Positions 39,301-48,600 of a stretch of DNA of 64,000 bases are shown here, one piece after another. The translations under genes were made by a program, and so were the position numbers. The first letter of the stretch is position 1; each line of letters begins with the position of its first letter. Source of the stretch: Paragordius varius (Eukaryota > Nematomorpha); assembly GCA_964247055.1 (NCBI GenBank), contig OZ176057.1, positions 186,001 to 250,000 of the forward strand. Direction: 5' to 3'. Below the pieces are notes generated by a model, which was not told the DNA's origin, did no database searches, and worked only from the letters and a program-made list of their open reading frames with translations.

Positions 39301-40450
39301 GTATAGGTTTTTAGTGATAAAATCAGGACAAAATATTTAATAAACGCTATATATTAAAATTTAAATAAAACAAATTGTAAAAATTAAAAGAGAGTATTTT
39401 TTTATAGAAAGGGCCTTTTTTTATACTTCAAACTTCTTTAAATAAAAATCATTGTTTTATTGTGGAAAGTATGAAATAAAGATAAAAATACAATTTCATA
39501 CAAATTTAATATTAAAAAGTATATATAGGAAAAACAAGGGTTAAAAAAATAGTGTTGTCTTTTGAGAAAATATATAATGTAAAAATTCTATTGTTTTTTA
39601 GGCACCGTTTTTGGAATTTGTTTACCGTTAGAAGTAAAGAAAAAATGGTTGCTCTTATTCTTGCTGTATTTTAGCATCAAAGTTTTAAGTTAATTAAACT
39701 TAGCTTTTTTGAATATTAAGTAAATGGTTTTCATTAATATTTTCAAAAAATTTAAAAAAAAAAAACATGTTTACCAATTGCACGAATGTGGGGAGGCAAG
39801 TTTTCGTTCAATAGTTGAGTGCTATTTGCTATTTCGGACATGTGCATTCATAAAAATACAGATAAAATTTATATACATAAAAAGTAAAAATATAAAGACA
39901 CAATATTTTTTTACTTGAAAAGACATCCAACCATACTTTTGAAATCTTGATTTATAATTACTTATTGTTTCCTACAAAAAGTTTATATTTTAAGATTGTA
40001 TTTAATTTTCATTGGATAAATCATAAACTAAATAGTGTCAGTCTTTAAAAAAATATATGTCTTTATGCGTTTTGTCCGTATAATTCGTTCAATTTTTATG
40101 CTAAAGATGAACTTATATTATCATAAATTGAATATTTTTAATATTAAACTCATGGTTTAGAGTTTCAAAATAGGGAGACGGAAATGTAAATTGGTAATAT
40201 ATTAATATATTTACAGTTAATATCGGGGTAATTATAAAAAGTATGCTTGTCTTACCTAAGTCTGTAAATTTCAATAATATTTAGATTTTTCTTTATATGG
40301 TTAGGAAAATTCCAAATTAAAAAAATATTCTTAAATAGGAATTGGGAGCCTGCCATATACTTAATGTATGCAATCAATGATTTTTAAAAGATTTTTTACT
40401 CAATATCGCACTCTAGATGTTTTATTTTAATTCATAACTGGCAAAAATGG

Positions 40451-40490
<40 letters not shown>

Positions 40491-41836
40491 CATTCATATA
40501 TTATTTACAATTCAATTTCACTCTGAACATATCAAATTGGTCCAAAAAATAAATTTTATGGCTAATATATCATTCATATGAAATATATTTTTTTATGGTA
40601 AAGTTGTATTATATTTTAGGGTGAATATGAATTGTTTGAGGATAAATTTTAATTGTTCGAGGGTGAATATGATTTGTTTAAGGGGGATTTGAAATTGCTC
40701 GAGGGTGAACTCAAATTGTAAATGGTATATTTTGCATAATTTTTAAGCGTGTAAAAAACATTTTTTTGTCATTTATTGCATAAATATATTTGTGTTCTTT
40801 AAAGGTCATCTTTGAATGAGTTTATACTTTAGAATGATAAAAAACTTATCTTAAGAGAACAGACTTGACCCAAGGCTGAAACGCCTTTATCGGTTCGAGC
40901 AGCTCGTTGAAATTTCATGAGAATCGGACAATTACATTCCTCGTAAGAAATCAAATTTGCTTTATAGAGTGCTGAAAATAGTTCTTTTTCTATCGTGGGC
41001 ACATTGTGATTACTACAGTAGTATAAAATATAATATATTTAAATCAATAACTAGAAATATATAAATCAAAAGGAGTAGGAATAATTAGTTTATCTAGTTA
41101 ACTATTTCAACTTTTGATTTATGACTTTAAGGAGATGGCGCCTTCCGCCAAAAAATTTTCTTATTTAATAGAAATATGATTGTAGAAATATAGAGTAAAA
41201 ATTGAAAATAAACATAAATATAAATAATAAAAATCTTTGCTTTTAAACATATTAAAAAATTATTTTTGAAATCAACTACCAAATACATGGGAAAATTTTC
41301 AAAAATTAAACAATGCTAAAATTGATGAAAGAAAATTATAAGTTTTTTCATTTTTACAGCAAATGATTATGAATGCTCATATATTTGTCAAATGAGGCCC
41401 ATGAGGCTTTGTATAGGACAACCCTGGTTTAAATAAAAAAGTATGAACTATAGGTATAAATTGGATATACGATGACATTTTATTAGTTTATGGAAATTAA
41501 GGGTCAAAATATATGATAATCTTTCAAAAAATATCTTTATGTTATTGAATTTTCTTTTTATAGTTTTAAATCTTATGTACATAAAGCGATTATAAAGAAA
41601 ACCATATTTTATTATCCATAAAATAATTATTATAAACTATATATAAATTGGATTATAGATAAAATGTGTTAGAAATTCGAGGAATTCTCCAATAAAACAT
41701 TTGTTAGAGCTTGTTTGACACTTATCAAAAAATATTTTACTATATTTTACATTTGCATTCCATAATAATCAACACCGGAATATGCTAGAAGCAATGCGTG
41801 TTTCTTCTTTTTATATTTATCAGTTTGTGGTTTCAT
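30350..41836 (-). CDS. PUS1: tRNA pseudouridine synthase PUS1 (TruA family), spliced
   Basis: Isomerises uridine to pseudouridine in tRNAs and some other RNAs. Exons, 5' to 3' on the minus strand: 41751-41836, 40846-41012, 39775-39828, 38288-38388, 37269-37347, 34932-35071, 32743-32858, 32129-32203, 30634-30704, 30350-30602. Landmarks in order: LLLAYSGVDYYGMQ, FQRAARTDKGVSALGQV (the Asp of ARTDKGVSA is the catalytic residue), LLNENLPPHIRAIG, VTQGFNSK, YEGAHNFHNFTTG, IQGQSFMLHQIRKM, GLVMAY, CPGLGLIL, HYTHYNRKF and EQHVYSNIWETESRDK. About 380 residues, close to the animal enzyme. Junction phases agree except between 38288 and 37347, where a donor at 38304 or a missed small exon would restore them. 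The intron at 30603-30633 is only 31 bp. Most other introns hold MITEs. Confidence 0.93.
30705..32128. other. PUS1 intron with degenerate MITE
   Basis: 1424 bp, AT-rich. Diverged CAGTAAAAA-family sequence lies at about 31535-31780. GC-rich CTCGAGGGTTTGCATGCGGC at about 31007-31030 looks like the relic of another transposon. No exon seen inside. Confidence 0.5.
32397..32666. mobile_element. Tc1/mariner-type MITE in PUS1 intron
   Basis: Left arm GAGTAAAAATTGAAATTTTA. Right arm AGTATAGTTGTCTTTTAGAC through TTCAGTTTTTACTG, followed by TA. Confidence 0.85.
32938..33190. mobile_element. 21-bp-ended MITE family (CCATTTACA), short copy
   Basis: Left CCATTTAGAATTCAAATTCA with AACAATTCAAATTGGC; right TTGAATTGTTTGAGGGTGAA ending CTGTAAATGG. 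Belongs to the sub-family with AATTCACCCT units. Confidence 0.75.
34209..34432. mobile_element. Tc1/mariner-type MITE in PUS1 intron
   Basis: CAGTAGTTGAAATTATATGG at the left; AGTATGGTTGTCTCTTAA through TTTTTACGTTTTG at the right. Confidence 0.75.
34628..34894. mobile_element. Tc1/mariner-type MITE beside PUS1 exon 6
   Basis: CAGTAAAAACTGAAATTATA at the left end and TTTTCAGTTTTTACTG at the right end, about 37 bp from the exon at 34932. Confidence 0.85.
35117..35975. mobile_element. 21-bp-ended MITE with one strongly expanded arm and a nested MITE
   Basis: From about 35125 to 35450, some 15 direct copies of a 21-bp unit (CAATTCAAATTCACCCTTAAA and variants) form the left arm. A single right-arm remnant (AAGAGTGAAATTGAATCGTA) sits near 35955. 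A CAGTAAAAA MITE lies inside at 35614-35878. Because 21 is a multiple of 3, all frames of the array stay open as seven-residue repeats, so those open frames are not genes. Confidence 0.7.
35614..35878. mobile_element. Tc1/mariner-type MITE, nested
   Basis: CAGTAAAAATTAAAAATATA at the left and AGTATGGTTGTGTTTTGA through CAACTACTG at the right, with TA on both sides. Confidence 0.8.
36064..36350. mobile_element. Tc1/mariner-type MITE in PUS1 intron
   Basis: Left TTTACGGACAAAACTTAAAA (outermost bases lost); right GGTATGGTTTTCTTTTTG through ATATCAGTTTTTACT. Confidence 0.7.
37415..37709. mobile_element. 21-bp-ended MITE, intact-looking
   Basis: CCATTTACAATTCAAATTCA at the left, TTTAAGGATGATTTTGAGCT and AAATGG at the right. 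TATATA duplicated at 37409-37414 and 37710-37715. Lies in a PUS1 intron. Confidence 0.85.
38012..38234. mobile_element. 21-bp-ended MITE, diverged
   Basis: Left ACAATTCAAATTCACCCTTA; right AATTGTTCAAGGGTGAATTT with a degraded terminus. Ends about 54 bp from the PUS1 exon at 38288. Confidence 0.65.
39057..39236. repeat. Fold-back element, copy of the 43531 family
   Basis: Arms ACACAGTAGTGTATGGAAAA and TTTTCCATACACTCCTGTGT are inverted repeats. The right end TAAGCAACCATTAAAA matches the 43531 element. Confidence 0.65.
40450..40486. repeat. (AT)n microsatellite
   Basis: Pure AT dinucleotide run, next to a 21-bp-ended MITE. Similar runs occur at about 43411-43442 and 55612-55681. Confidence 0.9.
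40500..40724. mobile_element. 21-bp-ended MITE, diverged, in PUS1 intron
   Basis: Left TTACAATTCAATTTCACTCT. The right arm has four units of the AATTGTTTGAGGGTGAA type and ends ATTGTAAATGG. Confidence 0.7.
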
Positions 41837-41972
41837 CTTGACATAATTTTAAAATATAACGGAACTTGAGATGGTTGAAATAAATTTTTGAATTTATTGA
41901 TTTCAAATTTTTGAAGCAAATGTTTTAAAGCATTTAACATGAAAAAGTGTTAACAAATGATGCGTTTACAAC
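41837..41972. promoter_or_regulatory. Candidate bidirectional promoter between PUS1 and WBP4
   Basis: The two ATG codons point away from each other with 136 bp between them, which must hold both promoters and 5' UTRs. It is AT-rich with no clear named motif. Inferred from gene positions only. Confidence 0.6.
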
Positions 41973-43407
41973 ATGACTGAATTTTGGAAATCAAATCCCA
42001 AAAAATTTTGCGAACTTTGCAAATGCTGGTTTTCAGATAACCCAAATGTATAGACTAATTTTTGATTATTTTAGAGTCTAGCAATTCATGAAAGGGGCCT
42101 CCAACATCAAGATAATCTCAAACGAAAGTTAATTGAATTGAATGAATCCAAAAAAACAAAAGAATCCGAACAGAAGAAATATGCATTGGCCATGAAACAA
42201 ATTGAAGCGGTATTTTTATTTGAATATACTGTAAATAAAGATGTTATACGTTAAGTCTGAAAAACAAATTTTTAAAAGAGAATATTTTGGGTTAATAATT
42301 AAAAAATTTGATAATTGGTAATTTAGATGCATAGAAAAAAACTAGTTCAAAAAGTATTGTTGTCATATCAAAAAATTTGTCTGTTTTTACGTTTTGTCCG
42401 TATAATTTGATTTTTGACTTTCTTATATATGAATAGGCCGCATTAAAAGCTTACAAAAAAGATGTCGAAAAAGAATTGACAGGACAAGACGAAACCCCTG
42501 TGATTGGATGTCAAAATAAAACTGGTAAAAATTTATTCAATAAATTGCTAAGAATATATATTTTATACTCATTATATTATGTGTTTAATTTAAATTTTAC
42601 TGTTTCAAAATGTAATTATAAAAGTTTTAAGCATATTACACTACTAAAAATTGCGATATATAATTAAAAGACCACCTTACTTTATTAAACTTGGAACCAC
42701 ATCGAAAATATTTCTATTAGTTTTTACGTTTGTCTGTCATATTTTAATTTGCATAAATACCATTAACTCCTTTCATCATTTCACATCGTATATTTCATTT
42801 ATGGTTCCATATTTATTTTTAGATAAATAAAAAAACTTTATTTTTTAGTCAACAAAAATATTTTTTATTTACAGTCAAAATTATTTACGCTCAAAAACGT
42901 AAAAATGCACATAAAAATAAAAAGTTTTTCTTAAAAAACAACCAGTTTTTTGAAACCTTATTTTTTAAAGTGAAATGATTTTAACTACTTCTCTGATTTA
43001 TACTTTGCGTTAAACAAGGAGTTATATTCTAAAAAATCAAGTTTTAAATATAGGGTGTCTTTTATAAAAAATATTTGTTTTTTATTTTTTGTTTTTTGAG
43101 GTCCACAAATCATTTTAATTAGATGAGTATTATTGTACTTTGAGAGTTTATATAACCTGATAATAACTTATAATTTTTTTAATTTTTTGATTAATTACCA
43201 TATTTTAGAAAACAGCCAAGATAATAATATAAGGGTTGAAACAATCCCTAAAGAACAGGTTGAAGGCGAAACTAAAAAATCTAAAAAGGCTAAAAAGAAC
43301 ACAAAATTCCTGGCTTCACAACTTCCAAATGAATTGGTATCTCATTCCTCGTGGATCGGTCAGTGGACTTGTGTTAAAAAGTTTTTTATATTTTTTTAAA
43401 AAGTCGA

Positions 43408-43447
<40 letters not shown>

Positions 43448-45180
43448 TAAAATTATTGTAAATTTCAAGTGTGCAAGGGTGAATTTGAATTGGTTAAAAA
43501 TATATTTGAACTGTAAATGGTGTATTTAAAATTTTAATGGTTGCTTATTTCACACTCTAGTTGAGCAATTCGTAACGCAGTGGTGTATGGAAAAAAACAG
43601 CAAAGAAAATATTTCCTTTTTTACATTACTTTGCTTATTTTTCAATATTTTGTTGTTTTTTTCCATACACTACTGTTTACGAATCGTTGTTCAACTATAA
43701 TTTGAAATAAGCAACCATTAAAATATGCATACTGTATATATATCTGAACTTTTAATAAAACAGTTTATAAAGAAAAAATTAAGGTTATATTGCCTTATGT
43801 TTTTACGTTAAGATTTATTGTATTACATATATACAGTGGAAACATTTATGTTGACCAATTGGCAATACATTAGCGTATTGATAGAAACAAAAAATGGTTG
43901 AAATTAAATATTCCTCCCTTCGTATAATTAAATTTGTTTATTAAATTGACAAAATTTGTTTTATTATATATGCTACTGTATTAACAACTTGCCAATATTA
44001 ATGTGTGTAATTTATTAAAAGTTCAATAACTATTTAGGTTATTATATAAAGGAATTGATCATAAATTAGTAGCATTTCGATTATAAATTTTAGAATTGTA
44101 ACATTTTGGTTATATGGAAAAAATTTAGGCTTAAAACAGTATTGCTGTTTTTATTTTTACCATACAATAAAAAATATAATTATACGAATAAACGTAAAAA
44201 TATAAAGACTAATATCATTTTCAAAAGACAACATGCTTTAAAATTTATTTTTTCATATATAAACTAAATTAAATTTTTTGATAATTGATTGTGTTATTAA
44301 TATTTTTCTCTTTTACATTTACAATTTCAAACATAATAAGTATTAAATAAATCACATGATTTAAAAAGTGTGGTTGTCTTTTAGGGAAAAAATATTTGTC
44401 TTTATATTTTTACGTTTTGTCCGTATATTTTTAAATATTACTGTATTATTCGGAGAACCAAATCATTATATTGGTTTTTAAAACATATAGATTGCGAATT
44501 TTTATGCAGTAAAAATTGAAATTATACGGACAAAACGTAACAAAGACAAATATTTTTTTCTTAAAGACAACCCCATACTTTTTTAAACCTTAATGTTTCC
44601 CATATAAGTTACTTAGTTACATTTGTGAAATATAGAATTAATTGTTATATATCTCTCACACTTGGCCGTTTAAAACAATGAGTTATATTGAAACAAATTA
44701 AGATTTTAAAAGTATGGTGTTGTCTTTTAGAAAAAAATATTTGTCTTTATATTTTTACGTTTTGTCCGTATAATCTCAGTATTTATTTAAATTTATTAAC
44801 ACAAAATGCCTCAAAAAAATTATTTGCATTTTAAAAAAAGAACCGAAAAAGTCATGCCAGTAGTCCCCAGATCAGCTGAGGAAGCGATTTTAGATTTGGG
44901 ATTGCCGCCCAAATATGTTGACAAAAAACGACAAATTTTCCAAGCTGTCATAAATGCTCATCATCGCACAGAAAATTCTACAACATCAGAACAACAAGAA
45001 ATTACAACAGATGATAATGGATTTTTCGCAACAAAAACCATTTCGCCCCAAAATATAAATATAAATTCATCCAATAATAAAAGGTATCTCGAAGACACAC
45101 AAGAAAGCTCAACAGATAAAATATTTTTTAAGAAAAAAACAACGACAAAATGTTCACGTTCGACACGGATAGGCAATTGA
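41973..45180 (+). CDS. WBP4: WBP4-like spliceosomal protein without visible WW domains, spliced
   Basis: WBP4 (FBP21) is a U1-type zinc-finger splicing factor. Exons: 41973-42047, 42075-42209, 42437-42524, 43209-43370, 44861-45180; phases agree and the product is 259 residues. The N-terminus MTEFWKSNPKKFCELCKCWF and then HERGLQHQDNLKRK form the matrin/U1-type finger (two Cys, two His), followed by QIEAAALKAYKKD, a family hallmark. After a basic KKSKKAKKNTKF stretch, human WBP4 has two WW domains. Here none is seen in the exons or in the introns I read. The C-terminus IGQWTLVPRSAEEAILDLGL and FFKKKTTTKCSRSTR matches the human tail. The last junction (43370/44861) is inferred from phase and this similarity; an ATG at 44806 is the alternative start of a separate small gene. 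Intron 1 is 27 bp. Confidence 0.85.
42229..42422. mobile_element. Tc1/mariner-type MITE filling WBP4 intron 2
   Basis: Diverged ends CTGTAAATAAAGATGTTATA and GTCCGTATAATTTGATTTTT. It occupies all but about 30 of the 227 bases of the intron at 42210-42436. Confidence 0.75.
42868..43100. mobile_element. Degenerate Tc1/mariner-type MITE in WBP4 intron 3
   Basis: Left ACAGTCAAAATTATTTACGC with AAAACGTAAAAATG; right TAGGGTGTCTTTTATAAA with AATATTTGTTTTT. Strongly diverged. Confidence 0.55.
43531..43723. repeat. Fold-back element with 70-bp class inverted arms
   Basis: Starts TTTTAATGGTTGCTTATTTC and ends in its near-complement. The inner arms CAGTGGTGTATGGAAAAAAA and TTTTTTCCATACACTACTG pair. 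Family member of 39057. Confidence 0.75.
44164..44443. mobile_element. Tc1/mariner-type MITE in WBP4 intron 4
   Basis: Left CAATAAAAAATATAATTATA; right AGTGTGGTTGTCTTTTAG through AATATTACTG and TA. Confidence 0.8.
44507..44790. mobile_element. Tc1/mariner-type MITE in WBP4 intron 4, well preserved
   Basis: CAGTAAAAATTGAAATTATA at the left; TTTTACGTTTTGTCCGTATA with TCTCAG at the right. It ends about 70 bp before the last WBP4 exon. Confidence 0.85.
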
Positions 45181-45231
45181 ATATATCGCTATATAAATGT
45201 ATATACAAATAAATAAATATTTATTATTACA

Positions 45232-45518
45232 TTAATCTTTTTTAACGGCTTTTTCAGATTCTTGAGTTCTTATAATAGTTTGAATACTTTCTGCCCCGTC
45301 ATCCTTAAACGCCTGATAAATATAAACGGCCAAAACAATATGAACGGCTAAGACAGCAGCAAAAGCTGATATAATATTTGTGTTGTAATGAGTATAATCT
45401 ATAAATTACAACCATAGAAATTACTTGTGCATATGTATTGTGTGACGAAAAAAACATATAAAGGCATCAAAATTAAAATCAAACTGTAAATAAGGAGTGT
45501 TTTAATTGCTTTGTTCAT
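45232..45518 (-). CDS. VMA21: VMA21, V-ATPase assembly factor, two exons
   Basis: Small ER membrane chaperone that assembles the V0 sector of the vacuolar proton pump. Exons 45425-45518 and 45232-45398 with a 26-bp intron (45399-45424, GTAATT...TTATAG). Removal gives an unbroken 86-residue protein (human 101). Residues 5-25 form the first membrane span (KTLLIYSLILILMPLYVFF). A short polar lumenal loop follows (TQYICTNYTHYNTN), then the second span (FAAVLAVHIVLAVYIYQAF), which carries the family's AVxAVHxVLAxxxY pattern, then a charged tail. Without splicing the two spans are in different frames, so the tiny intron is required. Stop codon 51 bp from that of WBP4 (convergent); start 106 bp from the aquaporin stop, same strand. 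Confidence 0.88.
45399..45424 (-). other. 26-bp spliceosomal intron of VMA21
   Basis: GT..AG bounded; a TTGTAAT near the acceptor could serve as branch region. It shifts the frame from the first to the second membrane segment, so it must be spliced for a normal protein. Confidence 0.8.
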
Positions 45519-45624
45519 CAAGGAGTATCCAGAAAAAATATTTGTTTTTTATTTCAATACGTTCATATGACATGTGTTAGTATTAATAATTTTATCTTTG
45601 GTTTATGATTTAGATATATCTAAA

Positions 45625-48600
45625 TTAATTATATGCATTGATAAACTTGAACAGTAAAACAGAAATTAAAGATGCAATGATTTGAGAAACATAATACACA
45701 TATTGTCCTTGAAAAACTTTCCAATCTTGTTGAACGATGGCATAAACGACGGATGGCCCAAGGACTCTAAATGGGTTTATTCCGGGCCCACTTACTGAAC
45801 CTCTACATTTAAATATATTTTGTAACAAAAAAATACCCAACTAAGATTGCTAACAACAGCGTTAATCCAATAATAACGGGTTTGAGATGGGATGGAATTA
45901 CACATTTTGGTTCCTCAATCTCGTTTAAGTCATCAACTTTATCTAATGTTAAAACATAAAAATTGGAAATATTATGATTTAAATTCGAATGGCTACCCTA
46001 AGCCTATAAATTAAATATATTAAATTTTTAACCTATAAATTTATGTTTTTCTCGTCAAAAATCTAGGGTTGATAAAAACAAGAAAAAAAAATATTTTACA
46101 AATCTTACTTAAATTAATGTAATAAAAACAAGTAAAATTTCTTTGTATAGGATAGAACTTAGATATAACAAACCTCGAACCATTTCCTACCTTAAGCTTT
46201 CCTGTTTTTATGGTTATTTTATAAAAAAACTTAAGCGTTTTGTTATTTTATCCTCTGAGTAATAAAGTTCTTTTATGTCCTAAAAAAGTATTTCTTCTGT
46301 TTTATTTAGAAACCTTTTAGAACATTATCGTGTTTTTATTTCACGGCTAAATGAGTATAAATATATATTAAAAATTATATGGTATTTTAAAAAATGGATC
46401 AAGAGTATGGTGCCTGTGATTTTGCGCCTTAAATGTTAACTTCAAATTATAAATGTTCTATTAGCACCTCTATATAAATTGAGGTATATAAATACCCCAG
46501 GTGATATTCATTTGATATTTTTAAAATACTGAAAGAAACGTACTTAATTTAAATTTATGCTTCTATCCTCAAAAAAACTATATAAATAAGTCAAACCATC
46601 TTAATAACATTTAGTTTAAAAGAAAAATTCCATAGCGAAAGACTTGGCCTATTTTATTTTACAACATTTTTGCAAAATATCGTGTTTATATAATTAGCTA
46701 ATTTTTCTTTTAAATCATATCGAACATTGGTGGAAAAAAAATGGTTTATTTTGTATTTTTCCTATATAGCTAATGCACACATGTCAGGTAATTTTTCCAT
46801 TGGGTTGTGCCTTTAAATGAGTAATATCAAGTATTTTTTAATGGATTTTTTAATATTTCGAACAATGTTATATAGTGCAAAATTTTGTCATGGTTTCAAT
46901 TCCTTACATATCTTTTAAATTATTTCAATTAAAAAAGGCCTGGGGTATCCAACTACCCCAGAATCGAAGGACTAAACTAAATGTGTTGTCTAAGTATTAA
47001 AATAAAATATCTGAGGTGATAGAAAAAGTATTTGTTAATTATCTGGAAATGTTTTTATACCATTTCACCATGTAATAAGTACCATAAAATTCGTTTAACC
47101 AAAATTTTGCTAGAATTCATTATTTTTTCATTTCGAAAAAAAATTAATGTCGAAATTTAGTTTGAAAATTATCGACCAACATTTTCGTTTTTATAAAACT
47201 ACCATTGAAGGGGCAAAAATTTCAGACTTTTGGAAACATGTAAAAACTACCATATATTTTCCTTTTAATTATAGATTATAATGTATTTTAATAATTTTGT
47301 AACTTTCACCAAAAACTGCCCAAATTTCGCTATGGATCATTTAGATAATTGCCCTAACTATATATCAATTGTGCCCAAACAAAACCATCATAAGAATTCT
47401 GCTGATTTTATTTAACGGAATATCACATATTTTAGCAAAATTTATTATACCCCTTCTAATTAAGTCTTGTCTTATTTGGAAACCTTTTGTATTTGTAAAA
47501 AATATTTATAGTTTTGTAACTTGTCTAAAATTCAATAGCATATTAGCCCGATTAAACAACTGGTAAAAAAAATAATCTTAGGTTTGTTCTTAAAATATAA
47601 AATCATTATATAATTATTAAAATTAAATTTTTGCTTAATCCTAGTAAAAAATAAATAATAATTTTGGTGGCATATAGATGTGGATATTTCCAATTATTCA
47701 AATAATTATAAATACGGTGTCTAATACAATACATATAATTAAGTTGCGATTTTTCTAATGAGACCCTATTAGGTAAACAAATGTTATTTAAATAAATTAT
47801 GTATATATTATTAATTTGGATTTGTTCTTTTTAGAATTTTACAATCCAAATAAATATCGATTACATTAAAATATCAAATTATACAGACAAACAGTAAAAA
47901 CTAAAACAAAAATATTTATTAAAATAGTTACTCCTTACACAAAATATATAACTAAATTTTTCAAATTGAGTTTAAAAAATTTCTATCTTATTTTTATGCC
48001 CAAACGATAAGAAAATAAAATCGTTTTGTACAAAAAATATTTGTCTCTTAGGTTTTACAATTTGTCTGTTAATTTCAATTTCTACTCAATATCAATTTTT
48101 GTTTGAACCAGTTAATAAGATAAATTAATTGTAGTTTTACCTTGTGAGTTTTGAACTTCAAGGTTATTTGTTGACGGAGCGTTGGGAATTTCTGTGATAG
48201 CATTAGGTTTAGGAGTATACTTGGATATTTGACAAAATTTAGATGACTGTCCATTCGTACTTTTGGGATTTTTGTTCGCCACAGCAAATAAAATAACAAA
48301 AAGGAAAAAGGTTGTCACAAATGTTTCACAAATCAGGACTTGATAGGGTTTATTCTTGGTTTGGATCATTGAGCCATGGATACTTTTATAATTTTCGTAA
48401 CTAACAGTTAACTATATCACGTATATTTATGTATATACAATATATGTATATATATATAGATATATGCACAAAACATATGCAGAAAAATCGTAGTTATACA
48501 GAAAACCTAAAGTTTTGTTAAAAAATTTTTGTCTTCATATTTCATTTTGTCGTTATAATTATAATAAAACTAGATGATTATATATATTTTTATATAAGTA

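Noticed and set aside
43133-43442. Longer readings of the WBP4 exon 4 region as free-standing genes
   Set aside because: They run through the splice sites into intron and (AT)n sequence.
44806-44860. ATG at 44806 as start of a separate small gene
   Set aside because: Possible, but phase and similarity of the following residues to the WBP4 tail favour an internal acceptor at 44861.
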